DNA of 64,000 nt from Polyodon spathula (GCF_017654505.1 NC_054548.1:37317570-37381569); one strand, 5' to 3'. Counted from the first letter of the stretch, positions 26,201 through 36,607 are shown. A program made the numbers and translations. Notes: a model not told the origin generated them from the sequence alone.

Positions 26201-27509
26201 GACTCGAGTAGCCCATCATCACATTGATATTGAGCCGGGGGCGCTAGTTCGCCAGAGGCCGTACCGTATACCTGAGCGTAAAAGACAGGTAATAAAAGCG
26301 GAAATTGACGAAATGCTGAGACTGGGGGTAATAGAAGAGTCCCAAAGTGACTGGAACAGTCCGATCGTTTTAGTCGATAAGCCAGACGGGTCAACTCGAT
26401 TTTGCATTGATTTCAGACGAATCAATGAGAAATCGAAATTTGACGCTTATCCGATGCCCCGAGTAGATGAGTTGCTGGAGCGTCTAGGCACGGCTCATTT
26501 TATGACGACACTGGATTTAACGAAGGGGTACTGGCAGATACCCCTGACTCCGGAATCTAGAGAGAGGACGGCGTTTTCGACTCCCTTCGGGTTGTACCAA
26601 TTCAGGACCATGCCCTTTGGGTTGCACGGAGCCCCCGCCACTTTCCAGCGGATGATGGATCGCATCTTGCGGCCCCATCAGCAGTACGCCGCTGCTTACA
26701 TAGATGACGTGGTTATCCACAGTGAGGATTGGCCGAGTCATCTGTGTAAGGTAGCGGCGGTGCTGCAATCCTTGCGGGAGGCGGGGCTCACTGCTAACCC
26801 AAAGAAGTGTGCCATTGGGAAGAGTGAGTCGGAGTATTTGGGGTATCGAGTAGGGGGCGGCCAGATCAGACCGCTAGTTGCTAAGGTGAAAGCCTTGGCT
26901 GACTGGCCGGTTCCTACAACCAAAACCCAGGTGCGCTCTTTCTTGGGACTAGCGGGCTATTATAGAAAGTTCATCCCGAGTTTCGCTACGCTCGCTGCTC
27001 CCTTGACAGACCTCACCCGGAAGGCTGCCCCAAATACGGTTCAGTGGACGGAGTCGTGCCAGAGGGCCTTTCTCGCCTTGAAGCGGAGGCTGTGTAGTAA
27101 GCCAGTACTATGCAGCCCGGATTTTGGTAAGAGGTTCACCCTGCAGACGGATGCGTCAGAGACAGGTCTCGGGGCAGTGTTGTCGCAGGAGGTTCGGGGA
27201 AGCGAGCACCCAGTCCTGTATATCAGCAGGAAGCTCCTTCCCCGCGAGAAAAATTATAGCACCATCGAGAAGGAGTGTCTCGCGGTAAAATGGGCAGTCG
27301 AGTCACTCCGGTACTACCTCCTGGGGCGACACTTCACCCTGGTTACAGATCATGCCCCCTTAGCATGGCTTCACCGGATGAAAGATAGCAATGCCAGAAT
27401 CACGCGGTGGTACTTGGCCTTGCAGCCCTATGCCTTCAGGGTAGTCCACCGAGCAGGAAAGCTGCATCAAAACGCAGACTTTTTCTCTCGGGAAGGCATG
27501 GGGGTGTAA
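23202..27509 (+). CDS. Gag-Pol polyprotein of a Gmr1-type Ty3/gypsy retrotransposon (Gag-PR-INT-RT-RH)
   Basis: One uninterrupted frame encodes 1435 residues. The ATG lies 47 bases after the primer site and is the first in this frame. Residues 1-200 are a Gag-like capsid region, followed by a glycine/proline-rich linker. A CCHC zinc knuckle (CX2CX4HX4C) spans 290-303. The aspartic protease motif D-S-G is at 344-346. Integrase follows: zinc-binding H601, H608, C638 and C641; catalytic D670, D729 and E765 (35 residues between the last two); and a G-P-F module at 904-906. Reverse transcriptase has FCIDFRRIN, LDLTKGYWQIPL and the Y-I-D-D site at 1166-1169. RNase H has D1317, E1358, D1383 and D1426. 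All expected catalytic residues are present and there is no stop or frameshift, so the copy looks coding-competent. Gag and Pol share a frame with no visible shift or stop at their junction, so protease cleavage of one fusion is inferred. The product would copy RNA to DNA in cytoplasmic particles and integrate it. Confidence 0.95.
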   Translation: MDATQFAAMMDLLRQTLTAAVQGAARPAAPDHSIQRPTKMTAEDRPDAYLEVFEAMAISAGWPQAQWASYVLPQLTGEAQAAARTLSPEHMLDYPRLKAAILNRVGATPEGYRKKFREEQFAAGEHRAIAHRLKDYALGWLNPDLNTKARVVEMIVVERFLECLASGPRLWVQRQAPDTLDRAVELAEQYQAAEPTPAKLPGRSVAAGSSPQLAPERAKGLGGRGSPGFGRGVSAGAPGPGTGAGWGYPRAAAVSDRGLARTPYRRAPFMAPVFPPLSKTSGRETSPPRCWTCREVGHLSRDCPVMECDLSRPGKHVQLPQSLQHTGFVIPVTVDGTKTQALLDSGCGQSLVQESLISPGHKRILGRVHIKCIHGDVRSYPKINVCMTIGQQVTQVQVGLCPRLPVPVVLGRDCEQFKDWLAALTAPSSLLAKKEEVIGEIFPFRDPEWFCHRFKPRKTKRERRIAKNEGWQWRESEKFQVGAVGEESGGEVAEPAQGSGSAASARDRPDPELEAMGADFLARSRDFRLEQGRDDVLGRLFDQAAVVNGRVVEPRRAATYPHFEIDRDLLYRVDKLPQTGEVRHQLLIPQPFKEDLLQLAHAIPLSGHLGRDKTKARLVSRFFWLGLDGDVKRFCERCGECQKASPRAVPRAPLVPLPLVEAPFERIGMDIVGPLERSAAGYTHLLVILDYATRYPEAIPLRSMSAKSVANELVKVFSRVGIPKEILTDQGTNFMSRLIRGTCKLLGIKTIRTSVFHPQTDGLVERFNKTLKNMLRRFIRSDVRYWDQLIPPLLFAIREVPQASTGFSPFELLYGRRPRGVLDLVREMWEEQQDNSTNTVRYVLDLRKRLESVGKWAHDNLQQAQHRQETQYNRGARLRTFQPGDKVLLLLPSSESKLLAKWQGPFEVTRQVGKVDYEICQPERRTEKHIYHINLLKPWLQPEALLVAHADDVTDLGPDLSVLARKGSVQIAENLTPTQKCQAHGLVAEFPDVFSSVPGQTRVAHHHIDIEPGALVRQRPYRIPERKRQVIKAEIDEMLRLGVIEESQSDWNSPIVLVDKPDGSTRFCIDFRRINEKSKFDAYPMPRVDELLERLGTAHFMTTLDLTKGYWQIPLTPESRERTAFSTPFGLYQFRTMPFGLHGAPATFQRMMDRILRPHQQYAAAYIDDVVIHSEDWPSHLCKVAAVLQSLREAGLTANPKKCAIGKSESEYLGYRVGGGQIRPLVAKVKALADWPVPTTKTQVRSFLGLAGYYRKFIPSFATLAAPLTDLTRKAAPNTVQWTESCQRAFLALKRRLCSKPVLCSPDFGKRFTLQTDASETGLGAVLSQEVRGSEHPVLYISRKLLPREKNYSTIEKECLAVKWAVESLRYYLLGRHFTLVTDHAPLAWLHRMKDSNARITRWYLALQPYAFRVVHRAGKLHQNADFFSREGMGV

Positions 27510-27539
27510 GATTTTCGAATGAACCGGTGGTGTCATTCT

Positions 27540-27550
27540 GAGGGGAAGGA
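27540..27550 (+). other. Polypurine tract
   Basis: GAGGGGAAGGA lies two bases upstream of the 3' LTR, where the RNase H-resistant primer for plus-strand DNA synthesis is expected. Confidence 0.8.
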
Positions 27551-27552
27551 TA

Positions 27553-28266
27553 TGTAACAGGGAGAGATCTGTGCTGACTCTGCTGGCGTGTTCACGGGCT
27601 GCAGGAAGAGGGCGGCAGTCGCCCAACAACCGCCTGTGAGTCATGGCAGTGACACGGGGAGGTGGGAAAGTGTGTGTGTGGACTTTCCCCCTCTCTGAAT
27701 GGCCGAGAGGCGGGTCTTGGGTGATTGTCGGTCCTATAAAATAACGCTCTGTTGTTTCCTCAGGTCTGCCCACTTAGACGCGCTAAGGGTGCGGACACTT
27801 GGATTCGGGACCGGGAATCAGCGAGACAGAGAGAGAGAGCGGGGAACCCTTGGGCAGACCCCGGACGTATTGTAAAAGAGCAGGCTAGATAGCCGACAGA
27901 GTAGGACGGTGATCCGGGTCGTGCGGGTAGCGGCGACCGGGATAACGCTGCCGAGTGCAGCACCTTTTATTTGTAGTTTTATTACTGTTTTATTTTCCCT
28001 TGTTCTTTTCGCCTTCTGTTTTCATTATTATTTCTTTGAGCACCTGCGAGTGCATTTGCGGTTCGTGTACCAGCTGTGGTATTTCCGTGGTGCTGTCTAT
28101 CATCGTTGATAGGCAGCCCACGGTCAACAGTGCCCTCTGCCGGAGAGAAAGAAAAAAAAAAAAAAAAAAAAATAACTTGTCTAAAATAAAACTGGGCACC
28201 TGTGTGGTGTTTCCCGAATACACCTGTCTGTCTCCTGGTCAGTGAATTACCCACACCCCTTTCACA
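27553..28266 (+). repeat. 3' LTR of the Gmr1-type element
   Basis: It is 714 bp, TGTAACAGGG to CCCCTTTCACA, and nearly identical to the 5' LTR. It is followed at once by the GGCAC target duplication. It starts 43 bases after the stop codon of the gag-pol frame. Confidence 0.95.
28185..28190 (+). terminator. Polyadenylation signal in the 3' LTR
   Basis: AATAAA about 80 bp before the LTR end is identical in the 5' LTR (23051-23056). In the 3' copy it would define the end of the genomic transcript. Confidence 0.7.
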
Positions 28267-28271
28267 GGCAC

Positions 28272-28284
28272 AGATTAAATAAAA

Positions 28285-28322
<38 letters not shown>

Positions 28323-29625
28323 TGGGTGGGGGGGCAAGCCATCAATCTGGTTGGTATTTATTTTGTTATATTGACCTCTGCTTTTGTCTGTATTTTAGTA
28401 CGAATGGTGTATGTATTTTAGTATGTATGATGTGCGGTTGTAGGTTATAAATAAATATGCTTGAAATGCCATTTGTGTTTGTAGTTGTTAGTTATTATAC
28501 ACGTACACCATGTATGTAACACTTCATTATACATTTATTAAGCTTTTAAAATTACTATAGAACTCCCCAACCCTTAGTTAATTGCACTGTGTATTCCTCT
28601 AATTATGCATTTTCTCTAGTACTGTTTGCTCACCTGTGAAATAAATAAACCCAACATGAATAGACATAGCCATCGAACACTTGCACTATTGTAAGCTGTT
28701 ATAGTATGTACATAAAGACATGTGAAGGTGAGAGTGTACACTGTACATAGTGTGGGGGGAATCTGACAACATTACAATACACGTTAGGCAAAATCCATGT
28801 CAATGATCTCGATCACATTAGATATTGCATTCATGTCTGTGGCGATATCTTTTGAAAGATACTTTTTGTAATTTTTAACTATTAGACGAAATGTTTACAG
28901 AATTCTTAACCACTGCTATTTGGACCAAGCTGCATGATTTGTTTATTATTAATAATGTTATAATTAAACCATTCCAAATCACGGTTTTATTTGAAGGGAA
29001 GATGTTTTTGCTGACTTTATAAGCATTTGGGCAACACAGCTTCATTGTAAATAAAAAACGTGATTTGGTATAATTTTATGATAAACGCTATTAATAATAA
29101 GTTAATCATGGTTGTAGCAGCAGTTTTTAAGTTTTCTGCAAATATTTAATTTGATATAATAAATGTGGGGCTGTCAAACCTTGTTTTCAAAACAAATCGA
29201 CAAGGACATTATATACAAACCAATGGAATACTGTATGTATTATGTGTGTGTGTGTGTGTGTTTATTAGCGAGAGAGAATAAATGCATGTCTCGAGTCAAA
29301 TGTGGTTTTCACGATCACGTCACCTTAAGTTCTAGCCAAAATTGTAGCTATTTATTACTGCCATAACCTTTTATTTTTACCTACTGATTCACCCCACTGC
29401 CACTGTACTTTATTCATACATGCATCCCTTCCTGCGATGTCATTGGTCACTGTGTTTTGGGTTTAAGGTTACAAATTGCTAAAACAAGTGAACAAATCTC
29501 ATTCATAACCACAGGTATATAAAAGTCTAAAATATTTCCATATTTACAAATAGTTAATTACTTAAGTAGTTTCTGTATCGTCAGCGTCACAGCTGAGGTT
29601 TGTTAAATTTCTGTTTCAAGGTGAG
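28272..29625. other. AT-rich DNA with no recognised gene
   Basis: It contains a 31-base T run (28289-28319) just after the retrotransposon and a short TG tract (about 29243-29261). No gene was recognised. Confidence 0.5.
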
Positions 29626-30259
29626 TGTGGTAGGACGAGTGCTGTGCTGGCTACCTGACGCATGCATGATCCTGCGGGGGGGGGGGGTTGACGCTCGACC
29701 AATAAAAGTGATGCTTTGCTGTTCCCTCGGTCTTGTCCTTTCTCGGAGAAACAATAGCGGGAGCTCTGTTTGAAAACTTACATTACAAATCCAACCAGAA
29801 CATCAGTGACTGGAGAAAGAGAGCGGGGCAAGCAAGGGGCAAGAAGACAGCCACTGCATCCTAGTGAGATATTATTAGCTTAGCTGGGGAAAGTCTGGGC
29901 AAACCCGTGAGTGTTAGTGAGGGACCAGCAAAGCCTCTCTGAAACCTGAGCCATACTGAAGGCTGCGGGACGCTACAAGAAGCAAAACATTTTATTTGTA
30001 GTTTGGTTACCATGTTTTATTCTCATTTTTGCTTTCACCTTTTGGTTTTTGTTTATTATTTTCAGCACTTGTGGGTGCAATCGGGACTGTGAGAACATAT
30101 ACCATTGATGGTAATCACTGTGTGCTACCCCATTTACTGTTGTCGGTATTTGGGGCCATGGCGTAAGAACGTCCTCTACCGTAATAAATAAAATGATGCA
30201 CCCCAGAGGTGTTTCAAAGAAACTTTCTGTGTGCAGTGAATTTCCCCCACCCTCCCACA
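29626..30259 (+). mobile_element. Diverged solo LTR related to the Gmr1-type element
   Basis: It begins TGTGGTAGGACGAGTGCTGT and ends CCACCCTCCCACA. It keeps the landmarks of the family in order: TTTGCTGTTCCCTCGGTC, ATTTTATTTGTAGTTTGG, CAGCACTTGTGGGTGC, ACCATTGATGGTAATCA and a polyadenylation-type TAATAAATAAAATGATGCACC-like segment near 30181. The flanks GTGAG (29621-29625) and GTGAT (30260-30264) match at four of five bases. A 12-base G run lies inside it at 29676-29687. Confidence 0.75.
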
Positions 30260-32397
30260 GTGATTTATTTGTTTTATTTGTTAATTAAAACCCTCCTTTT
30301 CCAAGTGCAAATTAACTCCTGATAAATTATGACAATTAACACGGATTTGCTTTTAAATTCCCTGGCAAACAAAATAAATAGTCGCAAGAAGCACTGCTTG
30401 TTAAGATATTAACATTATTTCGTAAATCAACATAACTTCGTAAACCACATTAGCATGATTATTTAACAACAAAATAAGCATAACGACCTCTTGAAAATGC
30501 CCAAATCAATGCTACATAACGATTTCTTGATACTGGAGTTATCAATTCCAAACTTGAAAAGCCTGCCCCTGGATGCTTATCCTACATGCCACAGATACAT
30601 GAAAACATCATCATCATCTGTAACACCTAGGTTGTATGTTTACAGTTGATGGGCATAATAGATATCGACAGTGTCTGTAGCTGGAAATGTCGAAAATAAA
30701 TATGGTCATGCTTGGGTCTGATTTTGTGTTAAACTCGATAGGAGAATCTCTTGCTTTATTAGCCTTTCTGAGGTGGAGATCCCGTTCAGCTTGCAGGTTT
30801 TTCTTTTTCCTCAGTGGTTTTCTTAGCAGTCATTTTAACTTTGTAGCTGTCATACTTTACAAGTATCCTTTAGAGGGTGATGGAAGCTCAGGTTAATTCT
30901 TCATTAAACGTTACACTGTGCCCAGTCCTTCACAGGTTCAGTATCTATCTCTCAGCTCCATGTACAATACAGCTCATATATGTTTTAAATGGTTAAGCAA
31001 GGAGATAAGTATTGACAATGATTTTCATTGGTATGGTGAGAACAAGTATAGTGGCTTTTATATTGAGGGAAGGTGCAAATATGTTCAAAAACTGATGTAA
31101 GGTCAAGCTTTTTATGTTTACTATGTTTTCACCTTCCATCAGGCTTAGGTTCACCATCATTAAACAGATGTGACCTCAAGGCTTGGTCCAGTCACCCATT
31201 ACTTATTTCTATTGTTCGAAAAAAAAAAAAAAAAAAAAACTATTTGCATTTACAGTTCCACTTGCAGTGGATAAAGTGCACACTTTAGAAAACTTCTGAT
31301 ATACTGTGTGGTGCACAGCACAGGAAGTTTTAAGTATATGTATGTTAAATTATGACGTGACCAGAAAGAAAGAAAAAAAACAACATTTTAAGCCTTAGCC
31401 TTAGTTTTAAGTCTTTAACTAAGACTTTAAAAATTAACCTCTAGTTTCACTGACCCTGATTAGCACTGACCTTGGACTACCTAATGTTAGTTTAGGTAAG
31501 CTTCCAAATGTTTGTAGTTTTTATTAGTTTGCATTAGCTTAACAAATGTGTACTGTAAACAATGTTTTATTCAGAATTGGATTTAAAGGGAATTTTAAAA
31601 ACAGCTACAAAGCACCAACTCCCTCAGATTCTCATTTTAGCTCATTTTTTACCAGTATAAAATTGGTGGCATTTACTGGTGCTATGTTCTGAGTGCAGTT
31701 TAATCATATTGTTGCTTTACAGTGCTGGCAGGATACAGCCTGCTTGTTTCTCTCCCGGTCGACTGTATAATTATTAAACGTGAACTCCACCACCGCAGGC
31801 ACTTTTAGTGTACTCTCCATGTTGTTTTGTTTTTTTGTATCTGTTGCAAAACTCAAATCACTGTTTTCCTCAGGATTTTCTGTGATCAATGATCAGAATC
31901 TGGCTTTGCTTCCCGAGTACACATTTTGATTCCGGGGCTCCCTGCTGCTTGTGACGTTATGATCACAGAACGGTGCTATAGGCTAGAAAGGTGTTTTCTA
32001 TTTCTTTAGCAATGGTCTTAACAACCATGGCAGGAACCTGTTTATGTGCAAAATGACAAGATGACTGTGTGTGTTAGAGGGGCTGCATGTATTGAAAATG
32101 AAATACGTTTGTTATTGATTTTATCATAAAGATAATGCCTCAAGTCAAATGGAGACTTTTTTGCATGACTTGAGTCGAGTCACGTCTTTTGAGCAGGGAG
32201 TCAAGTCAAGTCATTGACTCGAGTCATTACAGCTCTGCTTTGTAGAAATGGGATGCCGTTCAAATGGTTAAAATAACGTAATGAGATAATTGTTTAATGA
32301 TTGCTCATCACGTGCATTACTGACATATTGTGGCTGTAGGACTAAATTACAGGTTAAAAAACCAACTTATGAAAAAAGCATTGCTCTATCCATAATA
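30260..32397. other. AT-rich DNA with no recognised gene
   Basis: No gene or complete element was recognised. A20-type homopolymer near 31220 and AT-rich frames only. Confidence 0.5.
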
Positions 32398-32705
32398 CAG
32401 TGCATTCCATTTATAAGAATTACTGATCTAAGAATCAACCGCATATAGTGATCAAAACCACCGGGACAAAATCATTGCTATATTAACCTTGCTAAAATAC
32501 TCAGCTTTTAAGACTCAAGCAATCTGCGTATAAGAATCATTTCAGGGCAAACTGACTGAATGTAATACGATACTGTATCAAGTACAATGATGTCTACAAC
32601 TAATAAACGTGTTTTTTAATTTGAATTAAAACTGGTCCGCAGCGACTCCCAGTTGGAAAAAAGCAAGTTGTGCAGTTTTTGTGTGCCGATATGGCAGGAA
32701 AAAGG

Positions 32706-32774
32706 GTAACACTTTATATTAAGGTGCTGCTTATTAATGTCTTATAAATGATTTATGCTTATTAACACACATAT

Positions 32775-32850
<76 letters not shown>

Positions 32851-33181
32851 CATACATATATATGCTTAACAACTATGTTATAGAGTGTTAATAAAGCATT
32901 TAGATGGTTTGTAACCATGCACTAGCCATATACAGAATTATGTTTTTATAAGGGGACAGTTTTAGCCACCATAAAGTAACTTTGGGATGTTTAAATGTAA
33001 TTCTGTCTATGGCTATTGAATGGTTATAAACCATCTAAATGCTTTATTAACACTCTATAACAGTTTTTAAGCATATATAAAGCTGTATTAAACTATAACA
33101 TAGTTATTACGCTACTATTATATACTTCTAAAACATTAATAAGCAGTTCTAAAACATTAATAAACTTAATATAAACTTATC
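32706..33181. mobile_element. Hairpin MITE with 9-bp target duplication, nested in the Tigger-like element
   Basis: The two halves are largely inverse to each other: AGAGTGTTAATAAAGCATTT and TAGATGGTTTGTAACCAT on the left pair with ATGGTTATAAACCATCTA and AAATGCTTTATTAACACTCT on the right. The flanks carry GGAAAAAGG at 32697-32705 and 33182-33190. A 9-bp duplication with long inverted arms suggests a Mutator-like (MULE) origin; if the true duplication is 8 bp, hAT is possible. No coding capacity. Contains a TA tract at 32771-32840. Confidence 0.7.
32771..32840. repeat. (TA)n microsatellite inside the MITE
   Basis: About 70 bases of TA repeats with one slip (ATAATA) near 32785, followed by a short CA tract. 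Confidence 0.9.
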
Positions 33182-33519
33182 GGAAAAAGGATGCGCATCT
33201 TCATTGTAGATGTATTTTTTGTTTCTCCGGGGTTGTGGAGCTTTGCATCTCCGTTAAGTGAAAACAGATTTGCATCGCAGCTGAAAAAAAGCAAGCCACA
33301 GATGCATAGAACAAGCTGCTTACACACAAGGACTTGTTTTGATGTATTGTCCCCAGTGATTGAGCACAATTGACATTTGTATACTGTATTTAAACTGTTG
33401 ATGTGCGGAGGCATACTTTTCCTAATTGTAATCATACTGGTCCCCTTTTAAGAATCAACACTACTTATAAGAAAAAAATCACCTGGGACGAATGTGATTC
33501 TTCTAAATGGAGTGCTCTG

Positions 33520-35034
33520 TATATCTGTTTATTTAGGAATGTGTTGAAGTCTAGCCAAATTATTTGGATTAGATCTAGGCACTGCAGTAGGCTTCAGGAA
33601 TAATGGATTTGGACACACAAGGTATTCAGTTTAGCTCTGGTCTATTTTTCCTGTAATGCAACTTAAAGTGTTCAAATATAGCTCAGATGACAAGTGAAAT
33701 GAGTTTTGTGAAAATTAAAACCATCACATAATTAAAGTGGCAGTCTCTGCTTGAGAGAGGTGCTGGACTTAATGCCAAGGGTGCTCGTCATAATGTGTCT
33801 GCGGCTGAACATGTCTTTGACTTTGATTAGAGCTGGTAGTCTCCATTGTTCATAAAATGTACCACTTGCGCACTATGTCTGTCAAAAAAAAGACAGAAAA
33901 TATACTCTTTAATATTTTACTTTCCATTCAGCGTGGTAAGCTATGACATTTCCATTGATACAACTTCCACCCTCCTGTTATTTTGTGAAAAGAAGGAAGA
34001 CGTTTCCCTCCTGGAGAGGCATAAAAGATGAAAGGTTTCTAGAAAACACCCTGCTGTGCCTCAGTACTCAGAGATCGTGTTTAATAGGTTCTTCTCCACT
34101 TAACAGGGATATCTCTTTGTAGCCCAGCATGGTTAGTGGGTGTGCTTGAATTTAGATTGTAATTACTTTATACTCCTCCTCCTCCTCCTCCTCTTTCAGT
34201 TGATCCTGGTAAATGCACTTGATACTGTCTCTACAGCAATGCAGGTTTTGTTATTTTGCATTCAGTTTATTAAACTAAGTCATGCTTAAGCACAGCAGGC
34301 TGCATTAAGCTGCTGTTATCAAGCAGCAACTAAGCTCATCAGTGTTAGCCTTGAGCAGGTTTGATATCTCCAGAGATTAGGGTTTATTGTGCACCTGTTC
34401 TATGGCTGTGAATTGAAACTGACACTGTCATGGGCAAATAAAACCAGACTTGAGCAAAAAATAGTCACTTTGGCCTCAAAAGAATGCTGTGGCTCCCTGG
34501 CACTAAGTAGCACAATTGCACCATATTAAACTGTTACATTCTGGCATCTTCTGCACTTCATTTAAGCCCCAGCTAGAAAGACTCTTTTCTAATGCCACCC
34601 AGGATCCACATTGTTCACTGCAATACGTTTCCCTGCACAAGCCAATCTGTAGCAGTATTTTCCAATGTAGTTAATGAAAAGCCAAGCAAAAATAATAACA
34701 AAATCCCATTGCTTCCAAGAATACATTTTGCACTGTTTGCTACACAAAGGAGCACTGATTTCATAACTGAGGCTTGTTTTCAGAATCTTATCCAAAATGA
34801 AACATCCCAGGATTTAAGTGAAAGACTAGATATTCACAAAAAAATATAAGGAAACAAAAAAAAAAATAGGTTTTACTTATATACATAAAAAAAAGCTTGG
34901 TTAAACAGTATCACATATAGTATACACATTGCTAGCATACTAATGAGAGCTTCACACTGTATAAATTAATACACACAACATTATACAAATTCCATGTCAA
35001 ACTGACATTTTATTTGTTAGCTATAAATCCACTC
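33520..35034. other. AT-rich DNA with no recognised gene
   Basis: Only a short (TCC)n microsatellite at 34173-34193 stands out. No gene was recognised. Confidence 0.5.
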
Positions 35035-35821
35035 TGTGGAAAACTGGTGAATACGTGCAGGTGAGTGCAGTGCAGAGAGGATTAATCACACAGACAAATG
35101 ATTCATAGGTGCAAGGGTGTTTATTAATGATTATAATGTCCAGATGGCCTTATGGCAAAACCTGCAAACAATAACAATGATGGAAGTGGTACAGCGGCGT
35201 GTATCACTCCTGTTCGTAAAATCCCACGGGTGTGACCCGCAACCAAAAAGTTCTGTCTTTTCTCACCCACACAAAACACAGGCACAGTTCCCACAGTGCG
35301 TGATTTTAGTGTTAGTGGTGCAAAGACAGTTCCTGTGGTGGAAAAGGTGACTTGTGATATCCGGGTTTACGCTGGCCTGCGGCTGCAGCTCCCGATCGTG
35401 TTTAGTATTCTTTAGCGAGAAGATAAACAGCACAAGACACACAGTGTTAGTACACAGACTGACAACACTCACGGCTTTCGGTCTCAATAATATGGGCTCC
35501 TTCTAGGTCGTTTTGTATAACCATATTCAAAGGAACAGATCACTGAAGCTACCCCCCCCCTCCCTATTTATACCCTCTCCCATGACCCCTAGGTCAAGGG
35601 GGGCATCTGCTCCTCCAATCCTCAGATGCTATGTCGTCTACCATCCGGGTCAGTGAGCCTGGGTGCTGTAGCTCCGCCCCCTTCCTATAAGGCCAACTTC
35701 CACCTACCCTACGGAATAAATGGTCTTGCCATTTGCTTAAGGGTACTCTGTTCCTTCTTTCTAGTGCCCTCACAGGTCGGGAAGGAGATCTAACACCAAA
35801 CGTCATTCGATCTCTGTCACA
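35035..35821 (-). mobile_element. Solo LTR, minus orientation, same family as 14917-15650
   Basis: On the minus strand it starts TGTGACAGAGATCGAATG, shares CGACCTGTGAGGGCACTA with the LTR at 14917, has GGTATAAATAGGG (about 35562-35574) as a TATA box and AATAAA near 35120, and ends CACCAGTTTTCCACA. The flanks CACTC (35030-35034) and CACTG (35822-35826) match at four of five bases. No internal domain is present. Confidence 0.8.
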
Positions 35822-36111
35822 CACTGCCACAAAATGAGTGAAATTCCACCCATTTTCTTTAATATATTTGAGGATGAAACTCCAGAGAACGGGTACAGCA
35901 CCAACTTTCCCAGGGAAGGCAGTAATCCACCTGAACAAAACTGAAGTGCTAAAGAAACTGTCAACAGCAGACACATGCAATTTTAAGGAAATAAGTCCAG
36001 AAATCTTCAAAAGCATTCTGATGTATATGCCAATGTAATAGGTTCAACTGCTGACTAGTATTCAGTGTCCAGTTTTTTAACACTGAGACCCCAGTTGTCT
36101 GGTGAAGAGCT

Positions 36112-36180
36112 TTAACCCTTTGCGGTCCATTTGTTCAGCACCTGTCAGGCACGTCAGGTCCAATTTATTTTCACACAAGC
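36112..36180 (+). repeat. Possible piggyBac-like element end
   Basis: TTAA followed directly by CCCTTTGCGGTCC resembles the TTAA target and CCC-type terminus of piggyBac-related MITEs. The matching right end (inverse followed by TTAA) was not found, so this is either a truncated copy or chance. Confidence 0.35.

Positions 36181-36181
<1 letters not shown>

Positions 36182-36219
<38 letters not shown>
36182..36219 (+). repeat. Poly-C run of 38 bases
   Basis: An unbroken C homopolymer, unusually long for vertebrate DNA and likely to be length-variable or mis-sized in assembly. Confidence 0.9.
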
Positions 36220-36607
36220 TTGTATATGTTTAATTATTTTATAGTCTGACTACGACATTGGGAATTAAACCGAAAAACATTTTAAAGAATTTACCAGTTG
36301 TCTTTCTGCAGCAATAATATAGGGTAGACAAGGTCAGGTAATTTTTTTCATCAAATTCAACAATTTGTTTAGCCAACAAACACATATTAAAAACCTTTAA
36401 TGTACATACTAGTCAGATATTCATTCACAAGCTATAAAGTGCTATGTAGTTATACCGACCCAGATGCAATTTGCTATAGATGAAAATGGCTGAAGGTTTA
36501 ACAGCGTGCATGGTAAAGCCTATAGTCAAGTATACTGGATTTACGAGTACCTAGAAGCCATCTGGCATTATAAAAAGTTTGTCTAAAGTGCACTTTTTCT
36601 TTTTAGG

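Larger units (their letters stand above)
22413..28271 (+). mobile_element. Complete Gmr1-type Ty3/gypsy LTR retrotransposon with target duplication
   Basis: The insertion is bounded by an exact 5-bp direct repeat, GGCAC, at 22413-22417 and 28267-28271. Between these lie a 715-bp 5' LTR, a primer-binding site two bases inside it, one uninterrupted 1435-codon frame, a polypurine tract and a 714-bp 3' LTR. Domain order in the frame is Gag, protease, integrase, reverse transcriptase, RNase H. Ordinary Ty3/gypsy elements place integrase last. The swapped order is known for the Gmr1 group first described from Atlantic cod and related deuterostome elements. The two LTRs differ by two substitutions and three short indels, so insertion is recent. 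There is no envelope-like frame. GC content is visibly higher than in the AT-rich flanks. Confidence 0.95.
32398..33519 (+). mobile_element. Non-autonomous pogo/Tigger-like element, interrupted by a MITE
   Basis: The left end CAGTGCATTCCATTTATAAG and the inverse of the right end, CAGAGCACTCCATTTAGAAG, form imperfect terminal inverted repeats with repeated TTATAAGAAT-type subterminal motifs. Both are flanked by TA (32396-32397 and 33520-33521). Near 32690 the phrase ATGGCAGGAAAAAGG would encode M-A-G-K-R, which resembles the start of Tigger transposases, but no transposase body follows. It is therefore an internally deleted copy. A second element (32706-33181) sits inside it. Confidence 0.7.

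Noticed and set aside
23196..26923. Several long minus-strand and alternate-frame openings across the retrotransposon
   Set aside because: They lie entirely within the gag-pol frame, lack any family motif and are explained by its high GC content.
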